From Sanderia malayensis (taxonomy: Eukaryota; Cnidaria; Scyphozoa; Semaeostomeae; Pelagiidae): DNA of 64,000 nucleotides. Positions 50,701 to 63,315 of the stretch are shown in pieces; position 1 is the stretch's first letter, and every line of letters begins with the position of its first letter. The notes beneath the pieces are model-generated. The model was given only the letters and a program-made list of their open reading frames with translations, did not search any database and had not been told where the DNA came from. The stretch is taken from NCBI GenBank assembly GCA_013076295.1, contig RQOL01000372.1, forward strand, positions 682,001 to 746,000. The letters run 5' to 3'. The translations under genes were made by a program, and so were the position numbers.

Positions 50701-53377
50701 TACTGAAAGAAGTAACTAAAAGTGTATAACAATTTTTTCTCGCTGAATTGACGTGGAATCATGCGCAAACTGTGGGAATGAATCCTAATTTTGATTAGTG
50801 TAAGTTGCGGGAATAAAAGTTATTTTTTATTGGTGTAAATTGTGGGAATGAGTGTAATCTTTTATTAGTGTAAATTGTGGGATTGACTGTTAATTTTACT
50901 GAAAAAAGTAACTATAATGTATAACAATTTGTTCTGGCTGAATTTACGTGGAATCATGCGCAAATTGTGGGAATGAATCCTAATTTTGATTAGTGTAAGT
51001 TGCGGGAATAAAAGTTAGTTTTTATTAGTGTAAATTGTGGGAATGCATGTTTATATGACTGAAAAAAGTAACTAAAAGTGTATAACAATTTGTTTTCGCT
51101 GAATTGGCTTGGAATCATACGCAATTTGTGGGAATGAATGTTAATATTACTGAAAGAAGTAACTAAAAGTGTATAACAGTTTTTTCTCGCTGAATTGACG
51201 TGGAATCATGCGCAAACTGTGGGAATGAATCCTAATTTTGATTAGTGTAAGTTGCGGGAATAAAAGTTATTTTTTATTGGTGTAAATTGTGGGAATGAGT
51301 GTAATCTTTTATTAGTGTAAATTGTGGGAATGAAGGTTAATGTTATTGAAAAAGTAACTAAAAGTGTATAACAATTTGTTCTCGCTGAATTGACGTGGAA
51401 TCTTGCGCAAATTGTGGGAATGAATACTAATTTTAATTAGTGTAAGTTGCGGAAATAAAAGTTAATTTTTATTGGTGTAAATTGTGGGAATGAGTGTAGT
51501 TTTTTATTAGTGTAAATTGTGGGAATGAATGTTAATTTTATTGAAAAAAGTAACTAAAAGTGCATAACAATTTGTTCTCGCTGAATTGACATGGAATCAT
51601 GCGCAAATTGTGGGAATAAATGTTAATTTTGATTAGTGTAAGTTGCGGGAAAAAAGTTGATTTTTATTGGTGTAAATTGCGGGAATGATAGGTAAAATTT
51701 ATTAGTGTAAATTGTGGGAATTAGTGTTATCTTTTATTAGTGTAAATTGTGGGAATGAATGTTAATATTACCGAAAAAGTAACTAAAAGAGTATAACAAT
51801 TGGCTTTCGCTGAATTGACGTGGAATCATGCGCAAACTGTGGGAATGAATCCTAATTTTGATTAGTGTAAATTTCGGGAAAAAAAGTTAATTTTCATTGG
51901 TATAAATTGTGGGAATGAATGTTATTGTAAATTGTGGGAATGAATGTTAATATTACTGAAGGAAGTAACTAATAGTGTATAACAATTTGTTCTCCCTGAA
52001 AATGACATCGAATCATGCGCAAATTCTGGGAATGAATGTTAATTTTGATTAATGTAAGTTGCGGGAATAAAACTTGATTTTTATTGGTGTAAATTGTGGG
52101 AGGGAAAATTAATTTTTATTCGTGTAAATTGTGGGAATGAGTGTTATCTTTTATTTGTGTAAATTGTGCGAATGAATGTTAATATTACTGAAAAAGTAAC
52201 TAAAAGAGTATAACAAAGTTGCTTTCGCTGAATTGACGTGAAATCATGCGCAATTTGTGGGAATGAATACTAATTCTGATTAGTGTAAGTTGCGGGAATG
52301 AAAGTTAATTTTTATTAGTGTAAATGGTGGGAGTGAATGTTGTCTTTTATTAGTGTAAATTGTGGGAATGAATGTTAATATTACTGAAAAAGTAACTAAA
52401 AGTGTATAACAATTTGTTCTGGCTGCATTGACGTGGAAACATGCGCAAATTTTGGGAATGAATACTAATTTTGATTAGTGTAAGTTGCGGGAATAAAAGT
52501 TAATTTTGATTAGTGTAAGTTGCGGGAATAAAAGTAAATTTTCATTAGTGTAAATTGCGGGAATAAAAGTTAATTTTTATTAGTGTAAATGGTGGGAATG
52601 TATGTTAATATAACTGAAAAAAGTAGCTAAAAGTGTATAACAATTTGATCTCGCTGAATTGACATGGAATCATGCGCAAATTGTGGGAATAAATGTTAAT
52701 TTTGATTAGTGTAAGTTGCGGGAAAAAAGTTGATTTTTATTGGTGTAAATTGCGGGAATGATAGGTAAAATTTATTAGTGTAAATTGTGGGAATTAGTGT
52801 TATCTTTTATTAGTGTAAATTGTGGGAATGAATGTTAATATTACCGAAAAAGTAACTAAAAGAGTATAACAATTGGCTTTCGCTGAATTGACGTGGAATC
52901 ATGCGCAAACTGTGGGAATGAATCCTAATTTTGATTAGTGTAAATTTCGGGAAAAAAAGTTAATTTTCATTGGTATAAATTGTGGGAATGAATGATGTTA
53001 TTGTAAATTGTGGGAATGAATGTTAATATTACTGAAGGAAGTAACTAATAGTGTATAACAATTTGTTCTCCCTGAAAATGACATTGAATCATGCGTAAAT
53101 TGTGGGAATGAATGTTAATTTTGATTAATGTAAGTTGCGGGAATAAAACTTGATTTTTATTGGTGTAAATTGTGGTAGGGAAAATTAATTTTTATTCGTG
53201 TAAATTGTGGGAATGAGTGTTATCTTTTATTTGTGTAAATTGTGCGAATGAATGTTAATATTACTGAAAAAGTAACTAAAAGTGTATAACAATTTGTTCG
53301 CTGAATTGACGTGAAATCATGCGCAATTTGTGGGAATGAATGTTAATTTTGATTATTTTAAGTAGCGGGAATAAAAG
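38782..53377 (+). repeat. 14.65-kb tandem unit, copy 2
   Basis: It is nearly identical to copy 1. By eye I found about a dozen substitutions, for example 25374/40025, 28499/43149, 28686/43336, 29958/44608, 30132/44781, 30515/45163 and 31816/46463. The net length differences amount to five bases, each in a short A or T run. It ends at the same GATTATTTTAAGTAGCGGG landmark near 53,351. Left of 38,782 the match to copy 1 breaks down. Confidence 0.93.
48731..49535 (+). repeat. 0.8-kb module, second copy
   Basis: Copy of 34,085-34,889 within the second 14.65-kb unit; the stretches I compared are the same in both. Confidence 0.88.
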
Positions 53378-56300
53378 TTAACTTTTGTTGGTGTAAATTG
53401 TGGGAATGAGTGTTATCTTTTATTAGTGTAAATTGTGGGAATGAATGTTAATGTTACTGAAAAAGTAACTAAAAGTGTATAACAATTTGTTCTCACTGAA
53501 TTGACGTGGAATCATGCGCAATTTGTGGGAATGAATGTTAATTTTGATAGAGTAAGTTGCGGGAAAAAATGTTAATATTACTGAAAAAAGTAACTAAAAG
53601 AGTATAACCATTTGTTTTCGCTGAATTGACGTGGAATCTTGCGGAAATTGTGGGAATGAATACTAATTTTAATTAGTGTAAGTTGCGGAAATAAAAGTTA
53701 ATTTTTATTGGTGTAAATTGTGGGAATGAGTGTAATTTTTTATTAGTGTAAATTGTGGGAATGAATGTTAATTTTACTGAAAAAAGTAACTAAAAGTGCA
53801 TAACAATTTGTTCTTGCTGAATTGACATGGAATCATGCGCAAATTGTGGGAATGAATGTTAATTTTGATTAGTGTAAGTTGCGGGAAAAAAGTTGATTTT
53901 TATTGGTGTAAATTGCGGGAATGAGTGTAATTTTTTATTAGTGTAAATTGTGGGAATGAATGTTAATTTTATTGAAAAAAGTAACTAAAAGTGCATAACA
54001 ATTTGTTCTCGCTGAATTGACGTGGAATCTTGCGCAAATTGTGGGAATGAATACTAATTTTAATTAGTGTAAGTTGCGGAAATAAAAGTTAATTTTTATT
54101 GGTGTAAATTGTGGGAATGAGTGTAATTTTTTATTAGTGTAAATTGTGGGAATGAATGTTAATTTTATTGAAAAAAGTAACTAAAAGTGCATAACAATTT
54201 GTTCTCGCTGAATTGACATGGAATCATGCGCAAATTGTGGGAATGAATGTTAATTTTGATTAGTGTAAGTTGCGGGAAAAAAGTTGATTTTTATTGGTGT
54301 AAATTGCGGGAATGATAGGTACAATTTATTAGTGTAAATTGTGGGAATTAGTGTTATCTTTTATTAGTGTAAATTGTGGGAACGAATGTTAATATTACCG
54401 AAAAAGTAACTAAAAGAGTATAACAATTGGCTTTCGCTGAATTGACGTGGAATCATGCGCAAACTGTGGGAATGAATCCTAATTTTGATTAGTGTAAATT
54501 TCGGGAAAAAAAGTTAATTTTCATTGGTATAAATTGTGGGAATGAATGTTATTGTAAATTGTGGGAATGAATGTTAATATTACTGCAAGAAGTAACTAAT
54601 AGTGTATAACAATTTGTTCTCCCTGAAAATGACATCGAATCATGCGCAAATTGTGGGAATGAATCCTGAAATTTATTAGTGTAAGTTGCGGGAAAAAAAG
54701 TTAATTTTCATTGGTATAAATTGTGGGAATGAATGTTATTGTAAATTGTGGGAATGAATGTTAATATTACTGAAAGAAGTAACTAAAAGTGCATAACAAT
54801 TTTTTCTCGCTGAATTGACATGGAATCATGCGCAAATTGTGGGAATGAATCCTGAAATTTCTTAGTGTAAGTTGCGGGAATAAAAGTTAATTTTTATTGG
54901 TGTAAATTATGGGAATGAATGTTATTATAACTGAAAAAAGAATCTAAAAGTGTATAACAATTTTTCTTCGCTGAATTGACGTGGAATCATGCGCAATTTG
55001 TGGGAATGAATGTTAATTTTGATTAGTGTAAGTTGCGGGAAAAAAAGTTGATTTTTATTGGTGTAAATTGTGGGAATTAGTGTTATCTTTTATTAGTATA
55101 AATTGTGGGAATGAATGTTAATATTACTGAAAAAGTAACTAAAAGAGTATAACAATTTGCTTTCGCTGAATTGACGTGGAATCATGCGCAAACTGTGGGA
55201 ATGAATCCTAATTTTGATTAGTGTAAATTTCGGGAAAAAAAGTTAATTTTCATTGGTATAAATTGTGGGAATGAATGTTATTGTAAATTGTGGGAATGAA
55301 TGTTAATATTACTGAAAGAAGTAACTAAAGGTGTATAGCAATTTTTTCTCACTGAATTGACGTGGAATCAGGCGCAAACTGTGGGAATGAATCCTAATTT
55401 TGATTAGTGTAAGTTGCGGGAAAAAATGTTAATATTACTGAAAAAAGTAACTAAAAGAGTATAACAATTTGTTTTCGCTGAATTGACGTGGAATCTTGCG
55501 CAAATTGTGGGAATGAATACTAATTTTAATTAGTGTAAGTTGCGGAAATAAAAGTTAATTTTTATTGGTGTAAATTGTGGGAATGAGTGTAATTTTTTAT
55601 TAGTGTAAATTGTGGGAATGAATGTTAATTTTACTGAAAAAAGTAACTAAAAGTGCATAACAATTTGTTCTCGCTGAATTGACATGGAATCATGCGCAAA
55701 TTGTGGGAATGAATGTTAATTTTGATTAGTGTAAGTTGCGGGAAAAAAGTTGATTTTTATTGGTGTAAATTGCGGGAATGAGTGTAATTTTTTATTAGTG
55801 TAAATTGTGGGAATGAATGTTAATGTTACTGAAAAAGTAACTAAAAGTGTATAACAATTTGTTCTCACTGAATTGACGTGGAATCATGCGCAATTTGTGG
55901 GAATGAATGTTAATTTTGATTAGAGTAAGTTGCGGGAAAAAATGTTAATATTACTGAAAAAAGTAACTAAAAGAGTATAACAATTTGTTTTCGCTGAATT
56001 GACGTGGAATCTTGCGCAAATTGTGGGAATGAATACTAATTTTAATTAGTGTAAGTTGCGGAAATAAAAGTTAATTTTTATTGGTGTAAATTGTGGGAAT
56101 GAGTGTAATTTTTTATTAGTGTAAATTGTGGGAATGAATGTTAATTTTACTGAAAAAAGTAACTAAAAGTGCATAACAATTTGTTCTCGCTGAATTGACA
56201 TGGAATCATGCGCAAATTGTGGGAATGAATGTTAATTTTGATTAGTGTAAGTTGCGGGAAAAAAGTTGATTTTTATTGGTGTAAATTGCGGGAATGATAG

Positions 56301-57000
56301 GTAAATTTTATTAGTGTAAATTGTGGGAATTAGTGTTATCTTTTATTAGTATAAATTGTGGGAATGAATGTTAATATTACTGAAAAAGTAACTAAAAGAG
56401 TGTAACAATTTGCTTTCGCTGAATTGACGTGGAATCATGCGCAAACTGTGGGAATGAATCCTAATTTTGATTAGTGTAAATTTCGGGAAAAAAAGTTAAT
56501 TTTCATTGGTATAAATTGTGGGAATGAATGTTATTGTAAATTGTGGGAATGAATGTTAATATTACTGAAAGAAGTAACTAATAGTGTATAACAATTTGTT
56601 CTCCCTGAAAATGACATCGAATCATGCGCAAATTTTGGGAATGAATCCTGAAATTTATTAGTGTAAGTTGCGGGAAAAAAGTTAATTTTCATTGGTATAA
56701 ATTGTGGGAATGAATGTTATTGTAAATTGTGGGAATGAATGTTAATATTACTGAAAGAAGTAACTAAAAGTGCATAACAATTTGTTCTCGCTGAATTGAC
56801 ATGGAATCATGCGCAAATTGTGGGAATGAATCCTGAAATTTATTAGTGTAAGTTGCGGAAATAAAAGTTAATTTTTATTGCTATAAATTGTGGGAATGAA
56901 TGTTATCTTTATTAGTGTAATTAGTGGGAATGAATGATAATATTACTCAAAAATATAACTAAAAGTGTATAACAATTTGTTTTCGCTGAATTGACATGGA

Positions 57001-58815
57001 ATCATGCGCAAATTGTGGGAATGAATCTTAATTTTGATTAGTGTAAGTTTCGGGAAAAAAAGTTAATTTTTCTTGGTATAAATTGTGGGAGTGAATGTTA
57101 TCTTTTATTAGTGTAAATTGTGGGAAGGAATGTTAATATTACTGAAAAAAGTAACTATAATGTATAACAATTTGTTCTGGCTAAATTGACGTGGAATCAT
57201 GCGCAAATTGTTGGAATGAATGTTAATTTTGATTAGTGTAAGTTGCGGGAATAAAAGTTAAATTTTATTGGTGTAAATTGTGGGAATGAATGTTAATATA
57301 ACTGAAAGAAGTAACTAAAAGTGCATAACAATTTGTTCTCGCTGAATTGACATGGAATCATGCGCAAATTGTGGGAATGAATCCTGAAATTTATTAGTGT
57401 AAGTTGCGGGAATAAAAGTTAATTTTTATTGGTGTAAATTATGGGAATGAATGTTATTATAACTGAAAAAAGTATCTAAAAGTGTATAACAATTTTTCTT
57501 CGCTGAATTGACGTGGAATCATGCGCAATTTGTGGGAATGAATGTTAATTTTGATTAGTGTAAGTTGCGGGAAAAAAAGTTGATTTTTATTGGTGTAAAT
57601 TGCGGGAATGATAGGTAAATTTTATTAGTGTAAATTGTGGGAATTAGTGTTATCTTTTATTAGTATAAATTGTGGGAATGAATGTTAATATTACTGAAAA
57701 AGTAACTAAAAGAGTGTAACAATTTGCTTTCGCTGAATTGACGTGGAATCATGCGCAAACTGTGGGAATGAATCCTAATTTTGATTAGTGTAAATTTCGG
57801 GAAAAAAAGTTAATTTTCATTGGTATAAATTGTGGGAATGAATGTTATTGTAAATTGTGGGAATGAATGTTAATATTACTGAAAGAAGTAACTAAAGGTG
57901 TATAGCAATTTTTTCTCACTGAATTGACGTGGAATCATGCGCAAACTGTGGGAATGAATCCTAATTTTGATTAGTGTAAGTTGCGGGAATTAGTGTTATT
58001 TTTTATTAGTGTAAATTGTGGGAATGAATGTTAATATTACTGAAAAAAGTAACTATAATGTATAACAATTTGTTCTGGCTGAATTTACGTGGAATCATGC
58101 GCAAATTGTGGGAATAAATCCTAATTTTGATTAGTGTCAGTTGCGGGAATAAAAGTTAGTTTTTAATAGTGTAAATTATGGGAATGCATGTTTATATGAC
58201 TGAAAAAGGTAACTATAATGTATAACAATTTGTTTTCGCTGAATTGGCTGGGAATCATGCGCAAATTGTGGGAATGAATGTTAATTTTGATTAGTGTAAG
58301 TTGCGGGCAATAAAAGGTGATTTTTATTGGTGTAAATTGTGGGAGGGAAAATTAATTTTTATTGGTGTAAATTGTGGAAATGAGTGTTATCTTCTATTAG
58401 TGTAAATAGTGGGAAGGAATGTTAATATTACTGAAAAAAGTAACTAATAGTGTATAACAATTTGTTCTCCCTGAAAATGACATCGAATCATGCGCAAATT
58501 GTGGGAATGAATCCTAATCTTGCTTAGTGTAAGTTGCGGGAATAAAGATTAATTTTTATTGGTGCAAATTGTGGGAATGAAAGTTAATTTTTATTAGTGT
58601 AAATTGTGGGAATGAAAGTTAATTTTTATTAGTGTAAATTGTGGGAATGAGTGTTATCTTTTATTATTGTACATTGTGGGAATGAATGTTAACATAACTG
58701 AAAAGAGTAACTAAAAGTGTATAGGAATATGTTGTGGCTGAATTGACGTGGAATCATGCGCAAATTGTGGGAATGAATCTAAATAAATTGTAGGAATGAA
58801 TGTTAATATTACTGA
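57001..58815 (+). repeat. 1.8-kb duplication, left copy
   Basis: Checkpoints at 57061/61602, 57121/61662, 57241/61782 and 57301/61842 give an offset of 4,541 bp. By 58741/63247 the offset is 4,506. The 35-bp drop is one whole subrepeat: GAAAGTTAATTTTTATTAG occurs twice in tandem at about 58,579-58,648 but once at about 63,120. The match ends near 58,815, where ATTACTGAAAAAAG faces ATTACTCAAAAAAG. Confidence 0.9.
58579..58648 (+). repeat. Fresh tandem duplication of one 35-bp subrepeat
   Basis: Two successive identical subrepeats carrying GAAAGTTAATTTTTATTAG, present as a single copy in the paralogous segment near 63,120. It is direct evidence that the 35-bp unit is the step by which monomers change length. 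Confidence 0.85.
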
Positions 58816-59083
58816 AAAAAGTAACTAAAAGGGTAAAACAATTTGTTTTCGCTGAATTGACGTGGAATCATGCGCAAATTGTGGGAATGAATGTTAATTT
58901 TGATTAATGTAAGTTGCGGGAATAAAACTTGATTTTTATTGGTGTAAATTGTGGGAGGGAAAATTAATTTTTATTCGTGTAAATTGTGGAAATGAGTGTT
59001 ATCATTTATTCGTGTAAATTGTGGGAATGAATGTTAATATTACTGAAAAAAGTAACTATAATGTATAACAATTTGTTTTCGCT

Positions 59084-59888
59084 GAATTGGCTGGGAATCA
59101 TGCGCAAATTGTGGGAATGAATGTTAATTTTGATTAGTGTAAGTTGCGGGAATAAAAGGTGATTTTTATTGGTGTAAATTGTGGGAGGGAAAATTAATTT
59201 TTATTGGTGTAAATTGTGGGAATGAGTGTTATCTTCTATTAGTGTAAATAGTGGGAAGGAATGGTAATATTACTGAAAAAAGTAACTAATAGTGTATAAC
59301 AATTTGTTCTCCCTGAAAATGACGTCGAATCATGCGCAAATTGTGGGAATGAATCCTAATCTTGCTTAGTGTAAGTTGCGGGAATAAAAATTAATTTTTA
59401 TTGGTGCAAATTGTGGGAATGAATGTTAATATAACTGAAACAAGCAACTAGAAGTTTATAACAATTTGTTTTCGCTGAATCGACGTGGTGTCATGCGGAA
59501 ATTGTGGGAGTGAATGTTATTTTTGATTAGTGTAAGTTGCGGGAATAAAAGTTGATTTTTATTCCTGTAAATTGTGGGAACGAAAGTTAATTTTTATTAG
59601 TGTAAATTGTGGGAATGAGTGTTATCTTTTATTATTGTACATTGTGGGAATGAAAGTTAACATAACTGAAAAAAGTAACTAAAAGTGTATAGCAATTTGT
59701 TGTGGCTGAATTGACGTGGAATCCTGCGCAATTTGTTGGAATGAATTTAAATAAATTGTAGGAATGAATGTTAATATTACTCAAAAAAGTAACTAAATGT
59801 GTATAACAATTTGTTTTCGCTGAATTGACATGAATCATGCGCAAATTGTGGGGATGAAACCTAATTTTGATTAGTGTAAGTTGCGGGA
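59084..59888 (+). repeat. 0.8-kb module, third copy
   Basis: Copy of 34,085-34,889 at offset 24,999, with a handful of substitutions, for example AATGGTAATATTAC near 59,262 and CATGCGGAAATTG near 59,494. A shortened relative lies at about 60,950-61,370. Confidence 0.85.
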
Positions 59889-61541
59889 ATAAAAGTAGAT
59901 TTTTATTGGTGTAAATTGTGGGAATGATAGGTAAATTTTATTAGTGTAAATTGTGGGAATTAGTGTTATCATTTATTAGTGTAAATTGTGGGAATGAATG
60001 TTAATATTACTGAAAAAGTAACTAAAAGAGTATAACAATTTGCTTTCGCTGAATTGACGTGGAATCATGCGCAAACTGTGGGAATGAATCTTAATTTTGA
60101 TTAGTGTAAGTTTCGGGAAAAAAAGTTAATTTTTATTGGTATAAATTGTGGGAATGAATGTTATCTTTATTATTGTAAATTGTGGGAATGAATGTTAATA
60201 TTACTGAAAAGAAAACTAAAAGAGTATAACAATTTGATTTCGCTGAATTGACGTGGAATCATGCGCAAAATGTTTAAATGAATCCTAATTTTGATTAGTG
60301 TAAGTTTCGGGAAAAAAAGTTAATTTTTCTTGGTATAAATTGTGGGAGTGAATGTTGTCTTTTATTAGTGTAAATTGTGGGAAGGAATGTTAATATTATT
60401 GCAAAAAGTAACTATAATGTATAACAATTTGTTCTGGCTGAATTGACGTGGAATCATGCGCAAATTGTGGGAATGAATGTTAATTTTGATTCGTGTAAGT
60501 TGCGGGAATAAAAGTTGATTTTTATTGGTGTAAATTGTTGGAATAAATGTTCATATAACTGAAAAAAGTAACTAAAAGTGTATAACAATTTGTTCTCGCT
60601 GATTTGACGTGGAATCATGCTCAAATTGTTGGAATGAATTTAATTTTGATTAGTGTAAGTTGCGGAAATAAAAGTTAATTTTTATTGCTATAAATTGTGG
60701 GAATGAATGTTATCTTTATTAGTGTAATTAGTGGGAATGAATGATAATATTACTCAAAAATATAATTAAAAGTGTATAACAATTTGTTTTCGCTGAATTG
60801 ACATGGAATCATGCGCAAATTGTGGGAATAAATCCTAATTTTGATTAGTGTAAGTTGCGGGAATAAAAGTTAGTTTTTAATAGTGTAAATTGTGGGAATG
60901 CATGTTTATATGACTGAAAAAGGTAACTAAAAGTGTATAACAATTTTTTTTCGCTGAATTGGCTGGGAATCATGCGCAAATTGTGGGAATGAATGTTAAT
61001 TTTGATTAGTGTAAGTTGCGGGAATAAAAGGTGATTTTTATTGGTGTAAATTGTGGGAGGGAAAATTAATTTTTATTGGTGTAAATTGTGGGAACGAAAG
61101 TTAATTTTTATTAGTGTAAATTGTGGGAATGAGTGTTATCTTTTATTATTGTACATTGTGGGAATGAAAGTTAACATAACTGAAAAAAGTAACTAAAAGT
61201 GTATAGCAATTTGTTGTGGCTGACTTAACTTGGAATCCTGCGCAATCTGTTGGAATGAATCTAAATAAATTGTAGGAATGAATGTTAATATTACTCAAAA
61301 AAGTAACTAATTGTGTATAACAATTTGTTTTCGCTGAATTGACATGAATCATGCGCAAATTGTGGGGATGAATCCTAATTTTGATTAGTGTAAGTTGCGG
61401 GAATAAAAGTTGATTTTTATTGGTGTAAATTGTGGGAATGAATGTTATCTTTATTATTGTAAATTGTGGGAATGAATGTTAATACTACTGACAAGAAAAC
61501 TAAAAGAGTATAACAATTTGCTTTCGCTGAATTGACGTAGA

Positions 61542-63315
61542 ATCATGCGCAAATTGTGGGAATGAATCCTAATTTTGATTAGTGTAAGTTTCGGGAAAAA
61601 AACTTAATTTTTCTTGGTATAAATTGTGGGAGTGAATGTTATCTTTTATTAATGTAAATTGTGGGAAGGAATGTTAATATTACTGAAAAAAGTAACTATA
61701 ATGTATAACAATTTGTTCTGGCTAAATTGACGTGGAATCATGCGCAAATTGTTGGAATGAATGTTAATTTTGATTAGTGTAAGTTGCGGGAATAAAAGTT
61801 AAATTTTATTGGTGTAAATTGTGGGAATGAATGTTAATATAACTGAAAGAAGTAACTAAAAGTGCATAACAATTTGTTCTCGCTGAATTGACATGGAATC
61901 ATGCGCAAATTGTGGGAATGAATCCTGAAATTTATTAGTGTAAGTTGCGGGAATAAAAGTTAATTTTTATTGGTGTAAATTATGGGAATGAATGTTATTA
62001 TAACTGAAAAAAGTATCTAAAAGTGTATAACAATTTTTCTTCGCTGAATTGACGTGGAATCATGCGCAATTTGTGGGAATGAATGTTAATTTTGATTAGT
62101 GTAAGTTGCGGGAAAAAAAGTTGATTTTTATTGGTGTAAATTGCGGGAATGATAGGTAAATTTTATTAGTGTAAATTGTGGGAATTAGTGTTATCTTTTA
62201 TTAGTATAAATTGTGGGAATGAATGTTAATATTACTGAAAAAGTAACTAAAAGAGTGTAACAATTTGCTTTCGCTGAATTGACGTGGAATCATGCGCAAA
62301 CTGTGGGAATGAATCCTAATTTTGATTAGTGTAAATTTCGGGAAAAAAAGTTAATTTTCATTGGTATAAATTGTGGGAATGAATGTTATTGTAAATTGTG
62401 GGAATGAATGTTAATATTACTGAAAGAAGTAACTAAAGGTGTATAGCAATTTTTTCTCACTGAATTGACGTGGAATCATGCGCAAACTGTGGGAATGAAT
62501 CCTAATTTTGATTAGTGTAAGTTGCGGGAATTAGTGTTATTTTTTATTAGTGTAAATTGTGGGAATGAATGTTAATATTACTGAAAAAAGTAACTATAAT
62601 GTATAACAATTTGTTCTGGCTGAATTTACGTGGAATCATGCGCAAATTGTGGGAATAAATCCTAATTTTGATTAGTGTAAGTTGCGGGAATAAAAGTTAG
62701 TTTTTAATAGTGTAAATTATGGGAATGCATGTTTATATGACTGAAAAAGGTAACTATAATGTATAACAATTTGTTTTCGCTGAATTGGCTGGGAATCATG
62801 CGCAAATTGTGGGAATGAATGTTAATTTTGATTAGTGTAAGTTGCGGGCAATAAAAGGTGATTTTTATTGGTGTAAATTGTGGGAGGGAAAATTAATTTT
62901 TATTGGTGTAAATTGTGGGAATGAGTGTTATCTTCTATTAGTGTAAATAGTGGGAAGGAATGTTAATATTACTGAAAAAAGTAACTAATAGTGTATAACA
63001 ATTTGTTCTCCCTGAAAATGACATCGAATCATGCGCAAATTGTGGGAATGAATCCTAATCTTGCTTAGTGTAAGTTGCGGGAATAAAAATTAATTTTTAT
63101 TGGTGCAAATTGTGGGAATGAAAGTTAATTTTTATTAGTGTAAATTGTGGGAATGAGTGTTATCTTTTATTATTGTACATTATGGGAATGAATGTTAACA
63201 TAACTGAAAAGAGTAACTAAAAGTGTATAGGAATATGTTGTGGCTGAATTGACGTGGAATCATGCGCAAATTGTGGGAATGAATCTAAATAAATTGTAGG
63301 AATGAATGTTGATAT
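61542..63315 (+). repeat. 1.8-kb duplication, right copy
   Basis: Partner of 57,001-58,815, one 35-bp subrepeat shorter. Shared oddities include GCGGGCAATAAAAGG near 58,303 and 62,845. Confidence 0.9.
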
